64,000 bases of DNA from Elainella sp. Prado103 (GTDB lineage: Bacteria > Cyanobacteriota > Cyanobacteriia > Elainellales > Elainellaceae). Made by a program: the position numbers and the translations under genes. A model generated the notes under the pieces. The model searched no databases. It was not told the DNA's origin and saw only the letters and a list, made by a program, of their open reading frames with translations. The DNA is taken from positions 1 to 64,000 of the forward strand of contig JALOOM010000021.1 of NCBI GenBank assembly GCA_025454395.1, read 5' to 3'. This document shows positions 9,517 to 18,208 of the stretch, piece after piece; within the stretch, counting starts at the first letter, position 1; every line of letters begins with the position of its first letter.

Positions 9517-10017
9517 TCATTCCTGAATATGGGGAGCCCAGGAGACGGAGACCAGCATCCTGAGGATTCGACTGAGCTGACCGACAAACTCCATACCCTC
9601 TATCCCCAGCGCGATCGTGCAGTCATAGAGTAGCAAGGTAGCATCCGGTTCAAAGGCCTGTTGCCAGGACTGAAGTTGCGATCGATAGAGGGGGAGTGAG
9701 GAACTATCGAGCCAAATCGTCCCCAGTTGAATTCGTCCCGGACAACCCAAAGCAATGAGCTGGAGATGTTGAATCTGGCGACGATAGTCCAGGATTTCGG
9801 TCAGTTGCTCCACCCCATTCCGGCGGCTGTCTAGCACAATCAATTCGGTCTCTTCATTGATCGCCTGCATGAGGGCTACCGAGTCTTCAACGGAGGGATC
9901 CACAACTACCAGAGTATGAGTGGGTTTTCGACTCGAGAGTTGAAGAGACAGTTCTTGGGGAGAAGAAAGTTCTTGAGGGGAACAAGGCAGAGCCACCAAT
10001 TGTTTCGAAAATTGCAT
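9517..10017 (-). CDS. Stand-alone DUF4347-like protein, degenerate
   Basis: A 166-residue protein that resembles the DUF4347 module usually found at the N-terminus of very large cyanobacterial adhesins or calcium-binding proteins. Matches in order are VVVDPSVEDSVALMQAI, ELIVLDSRRNGVEQLTEIL, LQLIALGCPGRIQLG and DATLLLYDCTIALGIEGMEFV. Two hallmark stretches are altered: the usual SHG before the glycine-rich turn reads ALG, and the usual YGC reads YDC. The protein ends where a longer protein would normally continue. A duplicated SPQELS lies in the N-terminus. It could be a relic or a stand-alone version; family assignment is from memory. Confidence 0.65.
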   Translation of the reverse strand: MQFSKQLVALPCSPQELSSPQELSLQLSSRKPTHTLVVVDPSVEDSVALMQAINEETELIVLDSRRNGVEQLTEILDYRRQIQHLQLIALGCPGRIQLGTIWLDSSSLPLYRSQLQSWQQAFEPDATLLLYDCTIALGIEGMEFVGQLSRILRMLVSVSWAPHIQE

Positions 10018-10237
10018 AACCGCATTCGACGACGACAGGACTCAACCCGCTGTACCACTTTTGCGAAGGGATCAAGCAATCAGCTTGGACACCTTGATGC
10101 AATTGATACAGCGGAATTGCTGCATTAGCAATGCTAACTTCAGTATTCCCGCCAAATGTCCGATCGGCGCACGGACAACCCCAGTAAATTTTGGGTGAAA
10201 ATAAACCCAGTGAATCCGCAGATCGACTGATGGTAGA

Positions 10238-10825
10238 TTAATTGAGAGTTTCTGTTAAACCAGCCGCCTGCTTTAACTCAGATTGAGTTCGCCCAACAAC
10301 TGCCGCTTCTACATTGGTGATCGCCCGTTTAGCTACCACTTTCCAGCTCGTATGATCATCCCAGGGGGCAAAAATTAGCTCGCCGTTCACATAAACCCGG
10401 CAAAACAGCACTTCATCAGCATCGGCAGCCTGAACTTCCAGAGTAAGGGGATGCTGCAACTGCTGGGGAGTCAACACAGATAGGACAGATAGTAAGGACT
10501 TAGAGAAATTGGAATCGTAACCTGCTTCTAAAATGTAGCGGCGATCGGCTCTAACATGAAGATGAATTTTCCAAGTGTCTTTACCACGACGCTCCACCTG
10601 TTTGAACTCTAGCTTTTCGACCAGACAGGTCAGGGCAGTGTGAGGGATCGGTACCACCTCCCGCCCCTCATTCAGCCAATACCACAAGCAATGATTACTC
10701 CGGTTGCAGTAGATGTAACGAGGATAGGGCGGTTCGCTAAACCCCAAAGGTTGCTTTTGCTGAAGCAGATCGATCAGTTGTTGCAGCAGGGTATTTTGTT
10801 GAGCCAGCAGAGCTTCAGGGGTCAT
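10238..10825 (-). CDS. Hypothetical protein (195 aa) in an unrecognised three-gene group
   Basis: I do not recognise this family. The ATG at 10825 (MTPEALLAQQNTLLQQLIDL) is chosen; a longer frame up to 10921 consists of tandem-repeat DNA (MVSLTVSLTVSL...) and is unlikely to be translated. After a glutamine/leucine-rich helix comes a tyrosine- and tryptophan-rich stretch (PRYIYCNRSNHCLWYWL) and then a strand-rich C-terminal half with charged surface positions. No membrane segment or signal peptide is seen. It is the last of three minus-strand genes (10238-11827) that face a small XRE regulator, which suggests a shared accessory function. Confidence 0.6.
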   Translation of the reverse strand: MTPEALLAQQNTLLQQLIDLLQQKQPLGFSEPPYPRYIYCNRSNHCLWYWLNEGREVVPIPHTALTCLVEKLEFKQVERRGKDTWKIHLHVRADRRYILEAGYDSNFSKSLLSVLSVLTPQQLQHPLTLEVQAADADEVLFCRVYVNGELIFAPWDDHTSWKVVAKRAITNVEAAVVGRTQSELKQAAGLTETLN

Positions 10826-10845
10826 CGCAAATTTCTCCAATCTAG

Positions 10846-10931
10846 TGTTTCTCCAAACCGTCGAGCCGACCATCGAGCCGACCATCAAACTGACTGTCAA
10901 GCTGACCGTCAAGCTGACCATCGAGCCGCAG
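10846..10931. repeat. Tandem repeats, about 12-bp unit
   Basis: Six or seven imperfect copies of a 12-base unit of the form CGAGCCGACCAT / CAAGCTGACCGT. They occupy the gap between the 195-residue and 117-residue hypothetical genes. The unit length is a multiple of three, so an open frame persists through it on the minus strand (TVSLTVSL...) although it is probably not coding. Confidence 0.85.
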
Positions 10932-10956
10932 AGACATAACAGAACTCAGGCAAGAC

Positions 10957-11310
10957 TCAAGCAGCATCTAACATTTGTAGTTCACGAGTAGCCAGTGATT
11001 CACGTAATTCCAGTTTTAGTACCGAGAACTGATTACGCAATAGATTGAGATCAATTTCTAATTCAGTTCGTTGATCGTTCGCAATTTGCAGATTGGATAG
11101 GGCTTTCCGATATTCAGGAGACTTCATAAATTCAATTCGTTTTGCTTTCCGCTGAGCATCATTTCGCAATTCTGGATCGAAGGCGATCGAGGTATCAATT
11201 TCTGCAACCAGACGGTTGAGAACATCCTGTAAGCGACGAATATGTTGTTCCGATCGCAGCAACTCCCGCTGTTTTTGGGCAATGGCGGCTGGGTAATCCA
11301 AAAGTCTCAT
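10957..11310 (-). CDS. Hypothetical coiled-coil protein (117 aa)
   Basis: Unrecognised. The ATG at 11310 is preferred over the upstream start at 11415 because an AGAGG ribosome binding site lies 6-7 bases before it. The protein is almost entirely helical with two heptad-like blocks (about residues 10-45 and 65-105: IAQKQRELLRSEQHIRRLQD and NDQRTELEIDLNLLRNQFSV), separated by KAKRIEFMKSPEYRKAL. This is the shape of a two-helix coiled-coil hairpin. It belongs to the minus-strand trio 10238-11827. A role in a complex with the adjacent products is an inference from position only. Confidence 0.65.
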   Translation of the reverse strand: MRLLDYPAAIAQKQRELLRSEQHIRRLQDVLNRLVAEIDTSIAFDPELRNDAQRKAKRIEFMKSPEYRKALSNLQIANDQRTELEIDLNLLRNQFSVLKLELRESLATRELQMLDAA

Positions 11311-11482
11311 AGATACCTCTTCAGAGAGCGTGGATAGCAAAGGCTGAGTGACTAACGGTTGCGTCTTAGGTAAGGCGTAATAGTAGCTGTTAATCAAGGC
11401 TTGTGAGGATTTCAATTCAAGAAATATCGGTAGAAAAACTCCTTAAGGAGTATCTGGACTCGATGAAGCAGCCTGACACGGG

Positions 11483-11827
11483 TTAAGCAGCCTGACGCAA
11501 TGCGGACGAGATTGGCTCGGAAATTGACTCAGGCTGGAGTTTGCGAAGCTGCATTTCGAAGCCATGGCGATTGAAGGCATAGGCCCGATCGCCATCCATC
11601 GTGTGGAACAAGACATCTTCAACCAAAGACTCGATCGAGAGTTCTAACCAGCGCGTCAACGCGGTCTTTAAGTCTTCGACACGATAACGTTCACCATCGG
11701 TAGAGGCATAACGAGATTGCAGTTCAATGGCCGCAGATTCGAGGGCAAGTTGGGTAGACTCAACATCGATCGCCATATCGATAAAAGAGTCTGGCATGAG
11801 GGGGATAGATTGCGTCATAGAGTTCAT
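11483..11827 (-). CDS. Hypothetical protein (114 aa), first of the trio
   Basis: Unrecognised small soluble protein with an acidic helical centre (ESTQLALESAAIELQSRYA, RVEDLKTALTRWLELSIESL) and a more basic C-terminal part (AYAFNRHGFEMQLRKLQ). A second ATG three codons into the frame (11818) is also possible; no strong ribosome site decides between them. It is the promoter-proximal gene of the three-gene minus-strand group and lies 213 bases from the divergent XRE-type gene, so the shared intergenic region is the likely control point. Confidence 0.6.
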   Translation of the reverse strand: MNSMTQSIPLMPDSFIDMAIDVESTQLALESAAIELQSRYASTDGERYRVEDLKTALTRWLELSIESLVEDVLFHTMDGDRAYAFNRHGFEMQLRKLQPESISEPISSALRQAA

Positions 11828-12040
11828 GGTGGGCTAGAGAATGGCTAAACCGGAGAATGGCTAAACCGGAGAGCGAAAAATCGTGCGGCGAAAAAGACTT
11901 AAATAGTACAATTGTTCTATTCCTATTTTAACCGCTGCAATGGAACCTGTCAGCCGATTGGGTAAAAAATTGTCAACGGTTTTAATTCGTCAAACGTAGA
12001 AATATCACAAGATTCAGACGATCCAGCGGAGGAGAGCACT

Positions 12041-12262
12041 GTGGCGATCGAGTGGCGGCTAGCAAAAGTGATGGCTGAGCGAGGCATGAACTATAAAATG
12101 CTGGGGGCAGCAACGGGCATGCATCCCAATACGATCAGTAAGCTGAAGCACAATCCGCCCAGCCGTTTAGAAATGAAAACCTTAATACAGCTCTGTCAAG
12201 CGCTCAACTGTCAACCGGGCGATCTGCTCGCTTACCAACCGGACTTACCAACCGGACTGTAG
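12041..12262 (+). CDS. Small XRE/Cro-type helix-turn-helix regulator
   Basis: A 73-residue DNA-binding protein consisting of one Cro/C1-type helix-turn-helix domain: WRLAKVMAERGMNYKMLGAA, then TGMHPNTISKLKHN and the C-terminal MKTLIQLCQALNCQPGDLL. The last element is typical of YdaS/HTH_26 and antitoxin-like regulators. The start is GTG at 12041 with GGAGGA about 8 bases upstream. The C-terminus carries a short duplication (LPTGL region; TTACCAACCGGAC twice). It is divergent from the unrecognised trio 10238-11827 and may regulate it or itself. Confidence 0.85.
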   Translation: MAIEWRLAKVMAERGMNYKMLGAATGMHPNTISKLKHNPPSRLEMKTLIQLCQALNCQPGDLLAYQPDLPTGL

Positions 12263-12468
12263 TGAGCTTTTGTGAGCTTTTGTGAGCTTAGATATTGACC
12301 ATTGAGCACAACAAGACAGCGATTCTTGGATACAGCTATTTTTCTATACTGTAACGATCGCAGCAGATGAGTAGAGGAGCCTCGGAACAGCAAATCCCGA
12401 TCCATTCAGTTACGGTTTACCGGCTTCGAATCAGGCTTCTGAAACCCAGCCCGATCAACCATTTGCTG

Positions 12469-13299
12469 CTAGCTGCCACGCTCTAAACTGCCATTAATGT
12501 CGAGCGATCGAGTGCCATCATTCCCTTGAAAAACCACGACGGTCACTTCGCCCTGATAGCGATAGTAGATACCATTACCTGCCGGTTCACGTTCCACTAA
12601 AACGCCATTCAGCCAGGTTCGACCGGCTTGTTTATCGAATAGATTCATGTAGGTTTGCCCCGATCGGCTAAAAATTCGCACTGCATTGCGATCGGTCTGG
12701 AATGTGAGAAGGGTTGCATTCGCCGGAATCGAGTGGGTTGGATCGGTAGTATTAGCAGTCGCGTTGTAGCCAGCATCAAACCCGGCAAAAAAACCAGCCC
12801 GAAAGCCTCGATCATATTCAGTATCCAGGCTGCCTGAACCCGCTTGGATAAACTTTTCGGGTTGGTAGCCTGCATTATAACGGCGAGCATTACGCCCATC
12901 TCGTTCACCCAATTGATAACCCGCACTGTAGCCTGCCTGATAGCGAGCAGTCGCCGATTCAACGCCTGACTCAGTCCCTGATCCCGCCCCTGATCCAGTA
13001 GCAGCCTCGATCGGTTGCACCAAGTCACCCCGAATCCAACCGATCGCACCAGACTGATAAAACCGCACCCGTACCCAGGTGTAATCATCACTACCAGGTA
13101 CCTGCTCCAAAATTTCTACCCGATCGCCGACCAGACCATAACCCAGGGGAGACGAATCTGGATCAGGAGAAGAGCGTAAATTAATTTGAGCTTGGGGATC
13201 GGCTGCCCGCAATCGGCCATCTTGTGCCCATGCCGGACTCGCTAGCCCGATCGTCAAGATCAGTACTGTCAATTGTTGAATCCAAACTGCTCTTTTCAT
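12469..13299 (-). CDS. Secreted SH3-domain protein
   Basis: A 276-residue exported protein. A signal peptide (MKRAVWIQQLTVLILTIGLA, cleavage near PAWA-QDG) is followed by a bacterial SH3 domain at about residues 30-98 (INLRSSPDPDSSPLGYGLVG ... WIRGDLVQP). The middle (about 115-185) is rich in regularly spaced Gly-Tyr (YQAGYSAGYQLGERDGRN, FRAGFFAGFDAGYN). The last 90 residues form a compact beta-rich domain (AVRIFSRSGQTYMNLFDKQ, VTVVVFQGNDGTRSL). Likely periplasmic; SH3b domains commonly bind cell-wall peptides, but the ligand is unknown. No operon partner. Confidence 0.8.
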   Translation of the reverse strand: MKRAVWIQQLTVLILTIGLASPAWAQDGRLRAADPQAQINLRSSPDPDSSPLGYGLVGDRVEILEQVPGSDDYTWVRVRFYQSGAIGWIRGDLVQPIEAATGSGAGSGTESGVESATARYQAGYSAGYQLGERDGRNARRYNAGYQPEKFIQAGSGSLDTEYDRGFRAGFFAGFDAGYNATANTTDPTHSIPANATLLTFQTDRNAVRIFSRSGQTYMNLFDKQAGRTWLNGVLVEREPAGNGIYYRYQGEVTVVVFQGNDGTRSLDINGSLERGS

Positions 13300-13737
13300 G
13301 ACCTGATCTAACCCACAGCAGCTAACTCACCCAAAGAACCCAATTTCTATTGTTTTCCTCTATCCAGCGCGATCAGGCACTCAACCGGAAGTTTTGAGGA
13401 TGATTTTGCTTTGAGGGAGGTGGGAGTTGGAACATGGCGCAAAAAGCCTGAGTCCTCAACCAGTGTCAGACCCTACATCGAGTTCTAATTGCACCATGTC
13501 TACTGATCCGGTCTAATATAGCGATCTTATTGGGATGGTATGGGGTGCAGGGGGCTTCGTCTCTGGGTGGAGTCAAAGTCCCCCCTTTTTCACAAAGCGT
13601 TTGTGATTGCCATATCACCTTTGCAGCATATTATGCACAAAGTTATGCACAAAGTTATGTACAAAATTCTGCGCAAGAATATTATCCATAACATTCATCG
13701 CTATCAAAACAACTGAGTCGATCGCCTTCGGAATGAC
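13300..13737. other. Non-coding region between SH3 protein and mscL repeats
   Basis: No convincing gene. It contains three copies of a 12-15-base word around TGCACAAAGTTATG (13630-13672) and a short inverted pair CACAAAGCG / TTTGTG near 13600. The remainder shows no structure I can interpret. Confidence 0.5.
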
Positions 13738-13870
13738 AGTTACAGTGACTCTACAGTTACAGTGACTCTACAGTTACAGTGACTCTACAGTTACAGTGAT
13801 CCTACAGTTACTACGACCCTACAGTTACCGTGATCCTACAGTTACCATGACCCTACAGTTGCCGTGACTC
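13738..13870. repeat. 17-bp tandem repeat overlapping the mscL stop
   Basis: About seven to eight copies of a 17-base unit ACAGTTACAGTGACTCT. The first three are identical and the later ones diverge (GATCC, CGACC and ATGACC variants). The last copy runs into mscL and encodes its final residues ESRQL and the stop codon. The array therefore reaches, and may have shaped, the 3' end of the gene. Confidence 0.9.
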
Positions 13871-14251
13871 TAAGGCAGAAGCCAAGCGATTGGTAGCATC
13901 AGCCAACTGCTGTTGCACCACAACTGCTGGATCAGGAGCCGCCTCAGCCGCTTCTTCTTTGCGCTTAAACTGCTCCAGAGCCCGCACGATCAAAAACACC
14001 ACAAAGGCGATCACAATAAAATTGATCAGGGCAACGATCACACTACCAGCCGGCCAATCTGCCAACCGTTCAACCCCAGCAGCCTGCATCGCTGGATTGA
14101 GCAATGCCCCTGTAATCAATTTGACCACTTCGTCTACTACACTGCCAAAGGCACCACCCAAAATCACTGCTACAGCAAGATCAACCACATTGCCACGCTT
14201 GATAAAGTCTTGAAAGTCCCGTAGGAACCCTGTTGCTCTACGTCTCGCCAT
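13853..14251 (-). CDS. mscL: Large-conductance mechanosensitive channel
   Basis: Inner-membrane channel that opens under membrane tension to release solutes on hypo-osmotic shock; a homopentamer in this family. The 132-residue protein has the N-terminal helix (FLRDFQDFIKRGNVVDLAVA), TM1 with the pore glycine pattern (VAVILGGAFGSVVDEVVKL), a short periplasmic loop, TM2 (VIVALINFIVIAFVVFLIVR) and a charged C-terminal bundle (RALEQFKRKEEAAEA). The final five residues and the stop codon come from the downstream 17-base tandem repeat, so the extreme C-terminus is unlikely to be conserved. Confidence 0.96.
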   Translation of the reverse strand: MARRRATGFLRDFQDFIKRGNVVDLAVAVILGGAFGSVVDEVVKLITGALLNPAMQAAGVERLADWPAGSVIVALINFIVIAFVVFLIVRALEQFKRKEEAAEAAPDPAVVVQQQLADATNRLASALESRQL

Positions 14252-14728
14252 CCAAACACTCCTTGTTTATCGTAAGACAACTGAATTGCTTAAAATTATC
14301 TGCGCAACAAGAACCATAGTTGCCCAAATCATAAGGCATATCCAGGGTGATTAAAAGATGTTATGCCACCGTGAATATGCGATAAGTTGCTAGATTCAGC
14401 ATATTCGCGTAGGATACTTCTCACTTTCGCGTAGGATACTTCTCATTAAAATTGAGAGCTGGCAAATTCTGATCAATTCTGGCAAATTCTGAGAAAATCT
14501 GGCAAATCCTGGCGAACCCTGAGAAACACGACCGGAACTAGCGATCATGCGGTACATCGCTGGCTTGCTATCCTGATTCCTCTCATGCAGGTAAATTTCC
14601 TAATTCGCGTAAATTTCTAGACAGAGCGAGTTCCCATAGAGTCCGCGACTTGTCAGCCCTCACAAAGACGCGAAGGCCAACCAGTCACTAAGAATAGGGG
14701 CTGAAGTCTAGAGATTCCGCGACTTTTC
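14252..14728. repeat. Non-coding region with two short repeat clusters
   Basis: This 477-base gap has two copies of TCGCGTAGGATACTTCTCA (14403-14446) and a run of degenerate copies of CTGGCAAATTCTGA (14460-14526). Other short words (AGAGATTCCGCGACTT, GAGTCCGCGACTTGTC) recur near 14640 and 14710. No gene is visible. Confidence 0.7.
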
Positions 14729-17383
14729 TCACGAAGGCCGCGAGGGCAAACTAATCACCGTAAGGGTGACTTCACCGTCATTATCATCGGGATGGGTATC
14801 AAAGAAGAAAGCATGTAAAGTTGAGGTTTCCTGAACTTCCAGGGTAAGGGTTTCATCATAGCCATTTAGCGTAGACCAAGTCGCATTCACTGGCACATTG
14901 GTTTTGCCATTAATCACTTTGCCGCCGCTGATCCACAGCATCACGATCGGTTCCTGGTGTTCTGCTTGATAGCCAAACCCACCCGCTTTGAGCCGCACGA
15001 TATGTGTACCCGGTGCGAGCCTATGGCTGACTGCGGTTTGAGTTTGCAGCTTGTGCATCTGAAACTCATCTAAAAGACAGCAATGATGCTTAGCATGAAC
15101 CGCGAGATTTTTGATGGAACAGCTTCTTGGAGCCGAACCGACTGACTCGCTAATTTCACCCATTCGATTACGATCTGGCTGATCGGCTTCCGAGAGAGAG
15201 CGACGTTCCATCTCGGCTGGCCGACTGTCACTGGTGATCGATCGAGCCATCCCAATCGTTCCAGCAGCAATGCCAGCCCCAACCCCTAACCCGGCTCCCA
15301 GGTTGCCCATTTCTGGACTGCCCATTGAATTTGCACCCACAACCGTTGTCGGGTCAGGTGAAATAGGAGGTACAACCCGCACGGCGTTAGAGCGAGCCAG
15401 TTTCAACCACTGTCCATCCCCGGTTAGGTAACCCACCTCTGCCACATAATCCCGATCGGTAGCAGGCAAAACCAGATGGCGATCTTGATCCAAATCTGCA
15501 CAATTTAGCTGCTGGATCGCGGGCGGCAGCAATTGATCCGGATCGAGTCCAGTAATGTCGTGCAGGCGCAACACCAACTGTTGTCCACCCTGTTGCTTCA
15601 AAGCAGCTTTTTCGACATCAGGGGTCTCCCAATAGGCATAGGCATTTTGCCCATCGCGGGGGGTGAGTAACATCCGACTCTGGGGCGCGATCGGGGTCGG
15701 GGTGGGAGTCGATTCAGACGATCGGCCCAAGGCAGCCGCTCCGGCTAAAACTCCGCCTAAGGCGGCCGCTCCAGCAGCAACTCCACCTGGATTGACATTG
15801 ATTGCCGGAGTAGCCCGAACCTGAGTTTCTGGAACTGAAGGCACTGGGGCAGATTCCACCGGGCAGGCTGGAACCCGAACCTGAGCGGAACGAGCGACCT
15901 TCAGCCAACGCCCTTCCGCCGTTACATATCCCAACTCAGCTAAATAGTCCCGATTGTCAACAGGGATCGGCACCTGCAAATCAGCATCAGTTTCGCGGCA
16001 GTCAAAGGATTTGACGCTATGGGGAATCTGAGTATCGATATCAATATCCGTGACATCATAGAGCCTCAGTCCTAGCTTTTGCCCCCCTTGCTCTCGGATG
16101 CTGGCTCGCTGTTCAGGGGTGACTTCCCAGTAGGCATAGGCATGACGACAATCTCGGGGTGTCAGGATGATCCGCGGATCAGCAGTTGCCACTGGGGGCG
16201 GAATCGGAGCCACAGGCACTGGCGCAACGGCAGCCCCCCCCACTGCAGGAGTCCCTGCCCCCCGACCCCGGAACCACCAAATTAAACCACCCAATAGTGG
16301 GAGGAGGGCGAGCAGCCACCAGGGGGACAATCCACCTCGATCGGCTGTTTCTGGGGTGGTTGTGGCAGGTGCCTGGGCCACAGGCGAATCAGTGGCGGCA
16401 GGTTCAGGCGGGGCTGGCGATGCAACAGCAGCCGGACTGGGTGACTCGATCGGTGAGGGGCTGGGGCTAGGCGAAGCAGTCGATCCTGCGGCCGCGGCTC
16501 CTAGTAATCCTGCAGTTGGGGCTGCGGTGATCGCTGCTTGCCCACCCGGAGAAGTGACAAACCCGAGAAAAGCCTGAACGGCTGGATTGCTGCCTTCTTT
16601 ATAAACAAAGCCTCGCGGTTGGGAAAAGGGATAGCGCGGATCATCGGGCAAGGTTCGATGCATCTGAATGATTTTGACGTTACTTTGGTTCAAAACCTGA
16701 TCAGCAATTGCATAGCTGATGCCATCCCGCCCTAGTTCTGACAAAATAGCGTCTGTCTCATCGGTTGCCATTTGAGTGGTATTGCTACCCGTTTCAAAGG
16801 GAGCGCCCTTAAAGACTTCATAGTTACTCAAAGCCTGTCGAGTATCGCTGAAGTCCGGTCGATCGATAAACCGAATCGGGCCTGGTTGCCCACCTAACTC
16901 CGACCAATCGGTAATCTCACCTCGAAAGATTTGGGAAAATTGGGCAAAGGTGATATTGCCGTCAAACGGGTTATCAGGGCTGACAATGATCGCGACTTTC
17001 TCCCGCTTGATCGGCACCTCAATCAACCCCTCGGCTTTTTCGGCATCTGAGAGGGGACGACCGATCGCAGCCAGAGCAATCTCTCCCTGCTTGAGCGCTT
17101 CGATCGCTTGATCGGAGCCATTGGCCGCCAATTCCACAGTCGATCCGGCAAACTGCTGCTGAAACCGTTGTTTCAAAGCTTCATTGACAACAGCCATGCT
17201 TGTAGAGCCATCGACTTTAATGGCTGTACCACTCGGCAATGAGGTAGGGAGAGGAAAGGAAGTGGGAGTTGGTGACTGAGCGAAGGCTGGGTTGGATGCC
17301 AAGGTTTCCGACCACAGCTTAGGGGTTGCAGTTAGTGCAAATACAATCACCGAGAGCTTAATTAAACTGGATTTGGAAGACAT
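14729..17383 (-). CDS. PstS-like receptor fused through a TM helix to two DUF4912 domains and a C-terminal beta domain
   Basis: An 884-residue multidomain membrane protein. A signal sequence or anchor (SLIKLSVIVFALTATPKL) leads into a phosphate-type solute-binding domain at about residues 45-305 (VDGSTSMAVVNEAL, AANGSDQAIEAL, YAIADQVL). A Pro/Ser linker and one hydrophobic segment (LSPWWLLALLPLLGGLIWWF, about 350-370) follow. Two DUF4912-type domains come next (TPRDCRHAYAYWEV and TPRDGQNAYAYWET, about 405-500 and 570-680). The last 120 residues are a beta-rich domain with 55-60% apparent identity to the adjacent 131-residue protein. ATG at 17383 is preferred over a TTG at 17398. Topology suggests an outside receptor and inside effector modules; the ligand is unproven. 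Confidence 0.85.
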   Translation of the reverse strand: MSSKSSLIKLSVIVFALTATPKLWSETLASNPAFAQSPTPTSFPLPTSLPSGTAIKVDGSTSMAVVNEALKQRFQQQFAGSTVELAANGSDQAIEALKQGEIALAAIGRPLSDAEKAEGLIEVPIKREKVAIIVSPDNPFDGNITFAQFSQIFRGEITDWSELGGQPGPIRFIDRPDFSDTRQALSNYEVFKGAPFETGSNTTQMATDETDAILSELGRDGISYAIADQVLNQSNVKIIQMHRTLPDDPRYPFSQPRGFVYKEGSNPAVQAFLGFVTSPGGQAAITAAPTAGLLGAAAAGSTASPSPSPSPIESPSPAAVASPAPPEPAATDSPVAQAPATTTPETADRGGLSPWWLLALLPLLGGLIWWFRGRGAGTPAVGGAAVAPVPVAPIPPPVATADPRIILTPRDCRHAYAYWEVTPEQRASIREQGGQKLGLRLYDVTDIDIDTQIPHSVKSFDCRETDADLQVPIPVDNRDYLAELGYVTAEGRWLKVARSAQVRVPACPVESAPVPSVPETQVRATPAINVNPGGVAAGAAALGGVLAGAAALGRSSESTPTPTPIAPQSRMLLTPRDGQNAYAYWETPDVEKAALKQQGGQQLVLRLHDITGLDPDQLLPPAIQQLNCADLDQDRHLVLPATDRDYVAEVGYLTGDGQWLKLARSNAVRVVPPISPDPTTVVGANSMGSPEMGNLGAGLGVGAGIAAGTIGMARSITSDSRPAEMERRSLSEADQPDRNRMGEISESVGSAPRSCSIKNLAVHAKHHCCLLDEFQMHKLQTQTAVSHRLAPGTHIVRLKAGGFGYQAEHQEPIVMLWISGGKVINGKTNVPVNATWSTLNGYDETLTLEVQETSTLHAFFFDTHPDDNDGEVTLTVISLPSRPS

Positions 17384-17812
17384 GAGTAACCACCGCAAGT
17401 GATGATTGAGGTAACGGACGATAGACGCTCTAACTCGTCAGAAAATATGAGTTGGGGAGGATAATTTCGAGGAGCGTGAACAATATGTGAATCAGAGACG
17501 AATCACAGATGAATCGCGCAGCGTTATCTACAAAGGCTACCTATCAAAGTTGAACTGGGCTGGAACTACCGCCCTAGTCCTCAACCGATCACACCGATAG
17601 CAATATTTCAAGAGTAGAGAGGGATAATAACCCTTGCAGGATAAGGAACTGGTCAATCGGCTGAGGATAGTGCTGCCCGGACATCCTGTTGAAAGGAACA
17701 GATGTACCAACTGGATCGGGTTAAGCCGAGTGCAATCGAGTGACTGGTTGCATTTGATGCTGGAGTTGGATAGCGGGATCCACCATCAATCCTAGATTAA
17801 GCCCATGGGCTG
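17384..17812. other. Non-coding gap between receptor fusion and its stand-alone domain gene
   Basis: This 429-base stretch holds no plausible gene, tandem repeat or strong hairpin that I can see. It should contain the promoter of the 884-residue receptor gene and the 3' end of the 131-residue gene transcript. Confidence 0.4.
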
Positions 17813-18208
17813 CTAAATTTTGACGATCGAGAGCAAGATTTCCCCGTCGTTATCTTCCAAAAAAGTGTCAAAGAAGAAAGCACAAAGAGTCGCAGGCTCC
17901 AGCACTTCCAAGGTCAGTGTATCGTCATAGCCATTCAGCGTAGACCAAGTGGCACCGACAGGAACCCCGGTTTTCTGGTTGACGACCTTGCCGCCATAGA
18001 TCCACAGCAGCACCATGGGTTCACCATGATGTCCCGAACTTGCCTGATAATTGAACGCACCACCCCGAATCTTGATCACATTGGTGCCTACTTCCAAAGC
18101 AGTGGAAACCGCCGTCTCTTGCTGAATTTTACGCAGCAGCGCCTCATCCAGGAAAAAACAATTGTGCTTACTATGCACTTTCAAGTCTGTGACCGTACAC
18201 CCTTCCAT
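17813..18208 (-). CDS. Stand-alone copy of the receptor's C-terminal beta domain (131 aa)
   Basis: A soluble protein that aligns end to end with residues about 765-880 of the neighbouring 884-residue receptor. Shared blocks include LKVHSKHNCFFLDE versus LAVHAKHHCCLLDE, the identical ATWSTLNGYD, TLTLEV, AFFFDT and DNDGE. Both have a tryptophan-containing strand (LLWIYGGKVVN, MLWISGGKVIN) and a conserved Cys before LDE. The acidic loop EDNDGE could bind a metal. There is no signal peptide, consistent with a cytoplasmic location. A GAGGGG ribosome site lies 6-7 bases before the ATG. No known function; it may compete with or partner the receptor's tail. Confidence 0.8.
   Translation of the reverse strand: MEGCTVTDLKVHSKHNCFFLDEALLRKIQQETAVSTALEVGTNVIKIRGGAFNYQASSGHHGEPMVLLWIYGGKVVNQKTGVPVGATWSTLNGYDDTLTLEVLEPATLCAFFFDTFLEDNDGEILLSIVKI

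Noticed and set aside
10826-10921. N-terminal extension of the 195-residue hypothetical protein
   Set aside because: It is tandem-repeat DNA (TVSLTVSL); an ATG just after it gives a normal N-terminus.
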